Below are positions 28,633 through 36,052 of a stretch of 64,000 nucleotides of DNA, one piece after another (positions within the stretch are counted from its first letter, which is position 1; each line of letters starts with the position of its first letter). The notes under the pieces were generated by a model that was given only the letters and a program-made list of their open reading frames with translations, did not search any database and was not told where the DNA came from. The stretch lies in NCBI GenBank assembly GCA_025457665.1, contig JALOTY010000007.1:1-64000 (forward strand). Direction: 5' to 3'. The DNA is from Akkermansiaceae bacterium (GTDB lineage Bacteria; Verrucomicrobiota; Verrucomicrobiia; Verrucomicrobiales; Akkermansiaceae). Made by a program: the position numbers and the translations under genes.

Positions 28633-31600
28633 CGACCTCCAGCGCGTCGGGCGTGCCATCGTTGTCGAGGTCCGCCGGTGGCACCGCGCCGTCGGGCGTG
28701 CCGTCGCCGTTCGAATCGAGGTCGGCGAAACTCGGCAGTCCGTCGTTGTCGAGGTCCGCACCGCCTTCGGTGAGATCGGCGATGCCGTCGTTGTCGAAAT
28801 CCCCATCGGACAGAGCCAGCCAGTCGAGATCATAGGTCGATCCCGCGCCGCCGGTGGGATCGAAGCGGAAATCGATGATTTCGCGGTTGTTCCAATCCGT
28901 GTGGGCGGAAGGATTGGCAATGATGCCCTGCCATGAGTTCGCGGGCGTGTAGTTGGGGAAATTCACGACGCGTGAACCGGCGAAATTCCCCGCTCCCACG
29001 CGGCCCCAGAAGATCTGGGCCGCGCCGGTGGCGCTGCTGCGATAGCGGGCGACGAAATGTTTCGCAAGCGTGCCGCTGACATAGGAGGCGGCGAGTTTCG
29101 AGAGCTGGGGATCGCCTGCGGTGGTGCTTCCGCTAAGGATGCCGTTGGCGATGCTGATGCTGGAGTTCAAAGGGCTCCATCCCTCGTTGTTTCCTGCGGT
29201 GTTGAAATCCCAGCGGGCGTCGAGGCGGAGATCGAGCGTCTGATCGGCGAAGACCGCGGCGCCATTGCTTTCGGCGATGGCGCGGATGACATAGGTGCCT
29301 TCCTGCGTGAAGGCCGTTTGCGGCGTGGCCGTGTTTTGGCTGCGGAAAATCACGTCGCCCGGACCGGAGACTTTTTGCCACGACCAGGTCGGCGAGCCTG
29401 AACTGGAGGCGGAAAGGGTGAAGTTGTTAGAGACCGATGGATTTTGACCGGATGGAAAGAAGACTTCCGGCAGGACGGTCGATGGCGCGCTTTCGACGAG
29501 CGAGAGATTGTCCACATTGACCACCGAATTGCCGTTGTTGTTGAGCGAGGCGATCATCACCCCGGCGTGGATGGTGGCGGGGGCGTTGGCGATGGTTCGT
29601 GCGGGCCCGAGTTGCGACCAATTCACGCCATCGGTGGAGCGATGGCAGGTGAAGCTGTTGCCGCTGCGGGTGAGGCGCAGCCAGTGAGGGGCGGTGAAAT
29701 TCGCGGTGCCGGAGTTGTTGCTGCCGGTGGACGCGCCATCGGTGCTCCGGGTTTGCCATGGCAGACCGTTGAGAGGAGTCACGGCCATGAAGGCATTCGC
29801 CGCGCCGCCGGCGGTGGACGCGCGGACCATGACTCCGGCCTTGGCCCAGGGATCGGTGCGGTCCTGGCTGGCGACACGCGCGGTCAGGCGGGCATCGCCG
29901 CCGTAGGATTGCGAGAGATAGTAAAACTGGTCGCTGGTGCCGAAGATGTCGGAACCGCCGCCGTTGACATTGAAACTCGATCCGCTGCCGGAATGCGAAC
30001 CTGCGGGCGAGGCGGAGCCGATGTTGTTTCCGGCCCAACTGTTAGAAGGCGCGGGCTGGCCGCCGAGGGGCTCGAGCGAGACATTCGTGAAACTCGTTTG
30101 CGACACCGAGTTTCCGGCATGCGAGGTGACGGCGAGGCCCCAAAGCGCGGAGGATGGCAGGGCAATGGTGACCGGGTTGCCTTGCTGGGTCCATGTGACG
30201 CCATCGGCGCTGCGATAGCCGGTGAAGGTGTTGCCGATCCTTTCCACCCGCACCCAGTAGGGGGCGCGCAAGGTGTGGAGATCGGGATCGATGTAAGAGC
30301 CGCTTTCCGTCCGTGTGGAAAAACGCACGCCGCCGCCGCTGGTCACGGTGGCGGAGACCTTCGCGCTTTCCCGACGAAGGGAAGTTCGCATCATCAATCC
30401 GCCGAAGGCGCTGCCGCCATTGGTTGCCGAGAAGCCCGCGACGCGACCAGTGATGCTGCCATCGCCGGTGAGTGGTTTCCATACGAAGCGCAACGAATCG
30501 CTGACCTCCTCAAAGCCCGCGCCGGATCCGGTGAGGCTGACCGAGGTGGCTGTGGTGCTGAGCGCTCCGGCTGTGGTGGCATCCCCGATATTCACCGCTG
30601 ACCAGGAACCACCGACCTGGAGACCACCCGCGACGGGCGGCGTGGCGGCATCCGGAAGCACTTCAACGAGCACCGGACGTGAGATGTTTGATGAACCCTG
30701 GGTGGCGGTGACATTGAGCTGATAGATTCCGGCGGTGGGGAAACGGACGTAGGCAGGAAGCGCATTCGATGGGGAAATCACCGATGAAGCCGGGCCGCTG
30801 GTTTGGGTGATGGAAATCGAGGATGATCCGGTGGCGGAACCATCGATGACGAGCCCTTGCCCGGAAACGATCGCGGCGCGGCCCGAGGAAGGTCTTGTTA
30901 GAGTGAGGCCGAGCTGTGGACCGATGTGGGCGGACTTCAACTCGCGGATCACCGTTTCCACCGAGCTGTCATCGAGAGCCCCGCGATAGAGCCGGACCTC
31001 GGCGATGGCACCATCGAGAAAACGCGCCGCGGTGCGGCTGCCCCCGAGGGTGAGCGAGACTCCGGTGCGGCCGACATTGAGAAACTCCGCGCCCTGGCGG
31101 CGGCTGACGTTTTCGACCGAGTCGATATAGACCGACATGTTCCGGTCGTTGCCGGCCGCGTCCCCGGTGATTTCCGAGCCATCCCAGGTGGCGACGATCA
31201 CGCGCCATTGGCCATCGGCGATGTTGTTGGCGGAGTATTGCGTGGTGTCGGCATTGCCGATTCCGAAGGCCGCTTTGCCGGTGGAGGAAACCGCGAGACC
31301 CCAATCGTTTGTCACACCGCTTTCTTCGGCATCGATCAGGCCGGTGTTGTCGAACCAGTTCGTTTCCGCGCCCGCGCCGGGGGCATCGACCCGCACGACC
31401 ATGGCGATGGAGAACGCGGTTTCGTTGGCGACCGGGTTTGAAGCCGCGGCGAGGCCAAGTCGGGCGCTGCCGGAAAATTCGATGGCGGCGGTGCCCGCGG
31501 GCGTGGCGGCGTGATCGATCGTGGCGCTGCCTGTGCCGCCGTCGCCGACGTTGTTCGTCCAGGCATCGGTGCCGCCGTTTCTCGACCATGAGGTCACGGC

Positions 31601-32422
31601 GCTTCCTTCCGCGAGTGTTCCTGTTAGGTCCTGGGCGACCCAACGCATCTCGATGGCCGGCGTGACCGGGCGGGCCCAGGTGTATCCGGTGATGGTTTGG
31701 ATCTGCCCCATGTCCGTGCGGACACGGCCATCGCGATAATACCCCGCATCCGGTCCACTGGTGACGCCGACGACATACCATCGGCCGTTTTCAAACATGT
31801 AGAGCGGTCCGCCCGAATCACCGGGGGCGGTGCCGCCCTCGAACAGCGTGGTCGCACTGCTTGGCCGGGAAGGCGGGCCGTCGTTGTCGTAGAAAAGCCA
31901 GTTGCTGGAAACGGCGGCGGGCGGGTTGGAAACATTGTCCACCTCGATGCGGTTGGTCATCGCGCGAAAGCGCCCATCATAGAAAGGCCCGGTGCCGCCA
32001 TAACCGATCACCCCGTGTCCGCCGGAGGCCACTTTCCAAACGATGCGTCCGTTTTCCGCGCTGCCGGAATAGGGCGCGGTCATCCTTCCCGTGGTGCCGG
32101 TGAAGGGGCTGGTGGTGACGATGACCATGTGGTCCGCGCCAATGTTCGTGAACACCGATCCGCTGCGGTTCTGGCCGTTCCATGTGGCGGTGACCGTCCC
32201 GCTGGCGGCGTAGTTCACGCAATGGGCGGCGCTGAGAAGCACATTCGGTGCGATGAGCACGGCGGTGCAGCCGGGGATGTTCGCGCGGCTGTCGAAGGGA
32301 TCGAGGTCGGCGAGCTCACGGGATCGGGAATCGCCGGTATCGCGATTGTACATCACGGCGTGCGAGCCGACAGCGCAGGCCAGCCACAGCCATCCAGCGG
32401 TGCGGATGATTCCGAGATTCAT
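26393..32422 (-). CDS. Giant secreted trypsin-like serine protease with LamG, Ig and PATR domains
   Basis: The protein is 2009 residues from ATG 32422, where a signal peptide starts (IIRTAGWLWLACAVGSHA). An S1 trypsin-like domain follows (residues ~20-260) with the His motif SAAHCV and the Ser motif GDSGGPLY. After it come a LamG/concanavalin-like domain (~265-490), an Ig-like region, two more beta-sandwich domains with LamG-like signatures (~590-880), a region with a D-rich calcium repeat (FDNDGIADLTEGG), and the shared ~745-residue PATR half ending RFYRVRIELPE. The catalytic His and Ser are intact; the catalytic Asp is not certain. It likely acts at the cell surface. A XylR-like regulator gene ends 121 bp upstream. 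Confidence 0.82.
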   Translation of the reverse strand: MNLGIIRTAGWLWLACAVGSHAVMYNRDTGDSRSRELADLDPFDSRANIPGCTAVLIAPNVLLSAAHCVNYAASGTVTATWNGQNRSGSVFTNIGADHMVIVTTSPFTGTTGRMTAPYSGSAENGRIVWKVASGGHGVIGYGGTGPFYDGRFRAMTNRIEVDNVSNPPAAVSSNWLFYDNDGPPSRPSSATTLFEGGTAPGDSGGPLYMFENGRWYVVGVTSGPDAGYYRDGRVRTDMGQIQTITGYTWARPVTPAIEMRWVAQDLTGTLAEGSAVTSWSRNGGTDAWTNNVGDGGTGSATIDHAATPAGTAAIEFSGSARLGLAAASNPVANETAFSIAMVVRVDAPGAGAETNWFDNTGLIDAEESGVTNDWGLAVSSTGKAAFGIGNADTTQYSANNIADGQWRVIVATWDGSEITGDAAGNDRNMSVYIDSVENVSRRQGAEFLNVGRTGVSLTLGGSRTAARFLDGAIAEVRLYRGALDDSSVETVIRELKSAHIGPQLGLTLTRPSSGRAAIVSGQGLVIDGSATGSSSISITQTSGPASSVISPSNALPAYVRFPTAGIYQLNVTATQGSSNISRPVLVEVLPDAATPPVAGGLQVGGSWSAVNIGDATTAGALSTTATSVSLTGSGAGFEEVSDSLRFVWKPLTGDGSITGRVAGFSATNGGSAFGGLMMRTSLRRESAKVSATVTSGGGVRFSTRTESGSYIDPDLHTLRAPYWVRVERIGNTFTGYRSADGVTWTQQGNPVTIALPSSALWGLAVTSHAGNSVSQTSFTNVSLEPLGGQPAPSNSWAGNNIGSASPAGSHSGSGSSFNVNGGGSDIFGTSDQFYYLSQSYGGDARLTARVASQDRTDPWAKAGVMVRASTAGGAANAFMAVTPLNGLPWQTRSTDGASTGSNNSGTANFTAPHWLRLTRSGNSFTCHRSTDGVNWSQLGPARTIANAPATIHAGVMIASLNNNGNSVVNVDNLSLVESAPSTVLPEVFFPSGQNPSVSNNFTLSASSSGSPTWSWQKVSGPGDVIFRSQNTATPQTAFTQEGTYVIRAIAESNGAAVFADQTLDLRLDARWDFNTAGNNEGWSPLNSSISIANGILSGSTTAGDPQLSKLAASYVSGTLAKHFVARYRSSATGAAQIFWGRVGAGNFAGSRVVNFPNYTPANSWQGIIANPSAHTDWNNREIIDFRFDPTGGAGSTYDLDWLALSDGDFDNDGIADLTEGGADLDNDGLPSFADLDSNGDGTPDGAVPPADLDNDGTPDALEVVRYWNATPRTKSWESAIADWNTGPLGSGLQGPWGPGDNVIFDRPETYTVTLPAARAPGNFALTAGQLTLDGPGTLNARQMNIAAGSSLTGQAANLFTAATPIHLQLDGSLAAGTTSNAPGSLIELNGSGEITSGALRLSGGNFSGVISGGSSIIKESGGTLVLTGNQGFTGNSQINGGTLQIGNGGTTGSLGPANFSGAGTLVFDRSDTLTWTGAFSGSGALVKNGANTLILTGNHSHSGGTTVAGGILQIGDGGTTGSLNGGPVTSAGTIRFQRSDFSTCDASITGGSIAKLGAGTLYLTGNNSFGSGTLTLGGGTQNVGFLRLGHPKALGNYAKVNLTSNNTGVSGIEVIGGHSFNYGIDTAGRNSADRAILRNVSSNNTWAGNITITGTGGGYLIESLADELNITGTIGVGNINVGTRGLVLGGAGNIRISTPITDSTGTPISLTKSGAGTLRLDAANLFTGVVSASAGTLLVNGSVNPAISVAANAVLGGEGIIGNATLTGTAANSPAILSPGDASAATLTSNGTITFAAHSRLSWEVGLLTPSVGYFDQIAASNIAITATAAAPLVIEIIPNVPEAGSTVAVFPIATASGSLTGFSPASVLLDTSGFPTSLGTWEIRQTGNTLELVYTPGGYAAWILGFPTISDPAETADPDGDGWTNRDEWIAGTDPTSPTSRFTTTVLADGGLSFTRIPGRSYVVETSTTLGAWSVHATIPDGSGPITIPAPDPAGLVRFYRVRIELPE

Positions 32423-32456
32423 GGGTTGGATTGCCAAAAGAAACGGGTTTCCGATT

Positions 32457-32482
32457 TCCCGAAAACATGGAGCAATTCGGGA
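32457..32482. promoter_or_regulatory. Inverted repeat upstream of the trypsin-PATR gene
   Basis: TCCCGAA (32457-32463) and TTCGGGA (32476-32482) form a perfect 7-bp inverted repeat with a 12-base spacer, 35-60 bp upstream of the ATG at 32422. The 11-base word TCCCGAAAACA at 32457 recurs at 48173-48183, upstream of the GH106 gene. It could be an operator; a chance match is possible. Confidence 0.35.
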
Positions 32483-32501
32483 CGGGTGGAAAGAAATCCG
32501 G

Positions 32502-32519
32502 CTCCCGATTTTACGGGAA
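32502..32519. promoter_or_regulatory. CTCCCG-N6-CGGGAR inverted repeat, site 1
   Basis: The sequence CTCCCG-ATTTTA-CGGGAA lies between the end of the XylR-like gene (stop at 32544) and the trypsin-PATR gene. It matches the site at 49134-49151 at 15 of the first 17 positions. It is either an operator for the trypsin-PATR gene or the hairpin of a terminator for the XylR-like gene; no clear T run follows on the minus strand. Confidence 0.4.
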
Positions 32520-32543
32520 GTCGGAGAGTCGTCGGTTTTGGCT

Positions 32544-33725
32544 TCAGCGGGCGTTCCGGCCTTGTTGATGGCGCTGGCGATAGCCGCTGGGGCTCGTGCC
32601 CGTGCCCTCGCGGAAGGCGATGCAGAAGCGGGTGGGACTCTGGAATCCACTGGCGAGTGCGACCTTCCCGATGGGCAGGCTCGTTTCCGCCAGCAGGCGG
32701 CGGGCTTCGTGCAATCGCAATCGCATCAGTTCCTGGGAAGGGGTGACTCCCAGCGCTGCCTTGAAGCGCCGCTCCAGGGATGAAATCGAAAGGCCCGCTG
32801 CTTGGGCCAGTTCGGCCATCCGGAGTTGTCCCGAAAAGCCCTGATGCATGCGGCGCATGGCTTCCTCCACTGCCCGATCCTCGCCAGGGACCACACGGCT
32901 GGAATCCCGAATCACAACTTCCGTGGGTGGGACAAGGATCCTCTCTTGGGTTCGCCCCGGTCTGCGCAGTCGTTTTTCCAGGAGCCTGGCTGCCTTTCGT
33001 CCGGCGACATGGTAAGGAACCCGGACACTTGAGATCGTCGGAGTACAGGTGAGACAAAGTAGGTCATCGTCATCCGCGCCGATGATGGCAAGGTCATGGG
33101 GCACCCCGATGCCTTCTTCGTAGGCTGACTCGAGCAGCACGCGCGCCAACTCATCATTTCCGCAGAAAACTGCAGCCGGAGATGGTAGCTCCCGGACAAA
33201 GCGACGGATTTCCGGCAGGCTGTCGTCGCCAACCCGGGTCCGCGGGTGGTTCAAGTCCACCGGAACGCGCAGGACGGGACAGCGCAATCCTGCCTTTCGG
33301 ACCGTCGCTACGAAAGCAGCCTCCCGTCGCTCGGAAATCTTGGCCTGATCAAATCCCAGCATCGCGAAATGCCGCCTCCCCGTATCTAACAGATGCCGCG
33401 CGGCAAGTCGACCCACGGCTTCATGATCGAATTCGACCCGATCGAGATGGGGGTGAATGCCATGGCGGGGGTCGAGAAGGATCACGGGGCAATCGACCTG
33501 CTCCAGTGCCTTGCGGTCCTCCATCGAAATGATCTGAACGACCATCCCGTCCCAGCGCCCGGATTTCACGAAATTGCGGAATCCTTCGACCGGCGAACGG
33601 ACGTGCAGCATGCAGCCGCCTTCCCAGTTGCGGCTGGTGGCGGCGAATTCACGAACAAAAGCCCGGCCGCCCCGGACATCGTGGAAAATCGAGATGAGCA
33701 CTCTTCTTGGCTCGACGTTTGACAT
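32544..33725 (-). CDS. XylR-type AraC-family transcriptional regulator
   Basis: The 393-residue protein has an N-terminal periplasmic-binding-protein/LacI-like ligand domain (residues ~8-275, EFDHEAVGRLAARHLLDTGRRHFAMLG, VFCGNDELARVLLESAYEEGIGVPHDLAIIGADDD, TISSVRVPYHVAGRKAA). A C-terminal AraC double helix-turn-helix follows (~285-385, LAQAAGLSISSLERRFK, GFQSPTRFCIAFREGTGTSPSGYR). This is the XylR architecture, which binds a sugar and activates catabolic genes. It is transcribed toward the PATR genes and away from the helical-repeat cluster. Given the position, its targets may be the trypsin-PATR and pectate-lyase-like genes; this is inference. Confidence 0.92.
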   Translation of the reverse strand: MSNVEPRRVLISIFHDVRGGRAFVREFAATSRNWEGGCMLHVRSPVEGFRNFVKSGRWDGMVVQIISMEDRKALEQVDCPVILLDPRHGIHPHLDRVEFDHEAVGRLAARHLLDTGRRHFAMLGFDQAKISERREAAFVATVRKAGLRCPVLRVPVDLNHPRTRVGDDSLPEIRRFVRELPSPAAVFCGNDELARVLLESAYEEGIGVPHDLAIIGADDDDLLCLTCTPTISSVRVPYHVAGRKAARLLEKRLRRPGRTQERILVPPTEVVIRDSSRVVPGEDRAVEEAMRRMHQGFSGQLRMAELAQAAGLSISSLERRFKAALGVTPSQELMRLRLHEARRLLAETSLPIGKVALASGFQSPTRFCIAFREGTGTSPSGYRQRHQQGRNAR

Positions 33726-34043
33726 ATCTCAGGAAAGAGCTGCCGAAAAACATAAAGCCGTCAACGAAAATCGGCAATGTTTCATCTCGACGCTTGGAAG
33801 CAAAATGGATTTCCCTAAGAGGCATCGTGGGGATGGTTGATGGAGTCTTGTCACCATCTCTTCGGTAAACCCAAAACCCAAACCCAACTGGATCATGAAT
33901 CCATCCTTCTCGAGGTGGACCTCTGTCAGGTCTGCCTTGATTTCGACCGAATCCGTGAGCGCCACCGTGATGTCATCGGCGGTTCCGCTCTGGAGCTCTG
34001 GACGGAGTTTTTTGCGGGAGGAGACTCGATCCATTCAACGCTA
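33726..34043. other. Divergent intergenic region between XylR-like and helical-repeat genes
   Basis: This 318-bp divergent gap is A/T-rich in its first ~110 bp, where the XylR-like promoter is expected. TGCCGA (33741-33746) and TCGGCA (33771-33776) form an inverted repeat with centres 30 bp apart, a spacing of three helical turns that would suit autoregulation. 33840-34034 is open on both strands: in frame with the downstream gene, and as a minus-strand ORF listed separately. Neither reading is recognised. Confidence 0.5.
33729..34034 (-). CDS. Doubtful small ORF upstream of the XylR-like gene
   Basis: This 101-codon minus-strand frame ends 3 bp before the XylR-like start. Its middle (codons ~15-65, DDITVALTDSVEIKADLTEVHLE then GLGFGFTEEMVTRLHQ) has protein-like periodicity and G/C-biased third positions, but the last ~30 codons look non-coding. 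It overlaps the 5' extension of the plus-strand frame. I do not recognise it. It may be a remnant of a longer gene, or chance. Confidence 0.2.
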   Translation of the reverse strand: MDRVSSRKKLRPELQSGTADDITVALTDSVEIKADLTEVHLEKDGFMIQLGLGFGFTEEMVTRLHQPSPRCLLGKSILLPSVEMKHCRFSLTALCFSAALS

Positions 34044-36050
34044 ATGTCCTCTTCATCTTCATCCGTGCCGCGAGAACGAGCGGCGGGAGTTCTTTGGCCG
34101 ATTCTTGTTTTTTCCATCAGCATCCCCGCAGGCTGGGGCTTGCGTGGCGGATTCTCCGGGGCGGAGTCGGTGCCCCCTGTGCCGGCATCACCTGTGGTCC
34201 CACGTGCTTCAGCTCCGATGCCATCTGAGGTCCGGATTTCGCCGGATCGCCGGAGTGACTTGACGCTTTCAGAGACCGGTTTGTTGTCCAATCTGATTTC
34301 TCTCAGAGAATGGGCGGGGAAGGAACCGGAAGAGGCGCTGGAGTGGATTCAGAGCGGGGGTATCCTTGCCTTGCCATCGCAGCGTGAGGCGGTGTTGGCG
34401 GGGTTGATTTCGGTGGGTCGCGGCGAGGAGGCGAAGCAAGTCATCGAAGCGATGCCCGAGCCATCGCTAAGACATCAGTGTCGTGAGGCGATGCTGGTGG
34501 CGATGGTTGAAAGTGACCCCGCGGGTGCGTTCAACTATGGCAACGCCTTCACCCTTTTCCGTTCTGCCGAAGTGATCCGCTCCCTTTTCGGCCAGTGGGC
34601 GGCGCGGGATCCGGAGGCGGCGACGGCGGCATGGTCCCTCTTGCCCAATGCGGCCCAGCGTTTCGAGGCGCTGGCATCGCTCTCGAATGCGATGGGACAG
34701 AAAGACCCGCAGGCAGCCCTTGCGTGGGCAGCGGGTTTGCCGGAAGGCGGGGATCGCGATCTGGCCACGGAATTGGCATGGGCGGGGTGGGCGAGAAAAG
34801 AGCCTCTGGAGGTGCTGCAAAAAGGCGTGGATCTGGATCCGCGATTCCGTCGCGGAGTCATGCAGAATGCGATTGCCGAACTCACGCGTCGCGATCCAGA
34901 GCAGGCCCGACGGCTTGCCATTGAGGAAAAGGATCCGGCGATGAGGGATGCCTTGTTGTTTGCCGTGGGCGAGGAGCTTGCGGCAAGAAACCCCGAACTG
35001 GCTGCGGAGGTTTCAAGCGACATGCAAGTGGGCACTGAGGAGTCCACTCTGACGATGAATGCCATGAAATCCTGGCTGCATGGGAACCCCGAAGAGGCCA
35101 TGACATGGGCTGCGGCGCTTCCGAAGAATCGCCAAGGTGATGCCCTGCATGTGGCGTTTTTCCAGCTTGCCGATGCCGACCCAAGGAAGGCGGCCGAGAT
35201 GCTCGCGAAAGAGGGCGTGCCGGAAGGCTTCGGTGAACAGACTCAATTGATCGGTCGGGGGCTTGCTGAACAGGATCCCGACGCTGCCGTCGAGTGGGCG
35301 GGAAAACTTCCGGAACATCGAAAGCTCGAGGCCATGCGTGGGGTTCTGGCCGGCGCTGCGCGCGAGAATCCCGAGAGGGCGCTTGAGATTCTTGATCAGC
35401 AACCGGTCGGGATGCGCGGTGATCTGGTCGAAAGCCTTGCGACAGGCTGGGCCCATCGCGATCCTCAAGCGGCCTTGCAATGGGCGGGTGAGTTGGAGGG
35501 AGGCGAAAGGACGCGGGCCACGGCCAAAGTGGTGGAATTGCTGGCCCTCACCCATCCCGAACAGGCGGCGGATGTCATCGGAACCTGGATGACAGAAAGC
35601 GAAGGAGAGCCCCCTTCCGGACTTGCCGAGGGTTACACTCATCCTGCGGCGCTGGCCGTAGGTGAGATCACAAGGCATTGGAACCCCGAAAAGATGGATG
35701 AGGCGGTGGCATGGACCGCAGCCCTCCCCGAAGGAAAACTGCGCACTGAGGCGGTGGCGACCGTCTTTCAACAATGGGCAAAATCAAGTCCCGCAGGGCT
35801 TGCCAATCATCTCCAGGGGATGCCACCGGGTGCCGATCGGGATGAGGGTGCCTATCAACTCGCCATCACCATGGCCCGGGCTGACATCGGCGCCGCAACG
35901 GCTTGGGCCGCAAGTCTGGAACATCCCGATGCCCGCGAGGCGGCGGCAAGATTTTTCATCGAAGCCGCCCGGGACAAATCCCAGGCCTTCGAACACATCA
36001 CCTCATCCGGTCTTCTCGGTGTCGAAGAAACTCATGCTCTCTTCAAGTGA
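34044..36050 (+). CDS. Envelope-anchored helical-repeat protein (first of two paralogues)
   Basis: The protein is 668 residues from ATG 34044, preferred because a membrane-anchor helix follows (VLWPILVFSISIPAGWGL); an in-frame ATG at 33837 would add 69 unlikely residues. After a Pro-rich linker the rest is a regular alpha-helical repeat of about 30-36 residues, with consensus W-A-x-x-D/N-P-x-x-A-x-x-W-A-x-x-L-P-x-x-x-x-R (for example WAARDPEAATAAWSLLP, DPQAALAWAAGLPEGGDR). It looks like a solenoid of the TPR/HEAT sort that binds partners, probably in the periplasm. No catalytic motif is visible. The paralogous gene starts 2 bp after its stop. Confidence 0.75.
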   Translation: MSSSSSSVPRERAAGVLWPILVFSISIPAGWGLRGGFSGAESVPPVPASPVVPRASAPMPSEVRISPDRRSDLTLSETGLLSNLISLREWAGKEPEEALEWIQSGGILALPSQREAVLAGLISVGRGEEAKQVIEAMPEPSLRHQCREAMLVAMVESDPAGAFNYGNAFTLFRSAEVIRSLFGQWAARDPEAATAAWSLLPNAAQRFEALASLSNAMGQKDPQAALAWAAGLPEGGDRDLATELAWAGWARKEPLEVLQKGVDLDPRFRRGVMQNAIAELTRRDPEQARRLAIEEKDPAMRDALLFAVGEELAARNPELAAEVSSDMQVGTEESTLTMNAMKSWLHGNPEEAMTWAAALPKNRQGDALHVAFFQLADADPRKAAEMLAKEGVPEGFGEQTQLIGRGLAEQDPDAAVEWAGKLPEHRKLEAMRGVLAGAARENPERALEILDQQPVGMRGDLVESLATGWAHRDPQAALQWAGELEGGERTRATAKVVELLALTHPEQAADVIGTWMTESEGEPPSGLAEGYTHPAALAVGEITRHWNPEKMDEAVAWTAALPEGKLRTEAVATVFQQWAKSSPAGLANHLQGMPPGADRDEGAYQLAITMARADIGAATAWAASLEHPDAREAAARFFIEAARDKSQAFEHITSSGLLGVEETHALFK

Positions 36051-36052
36051 CG

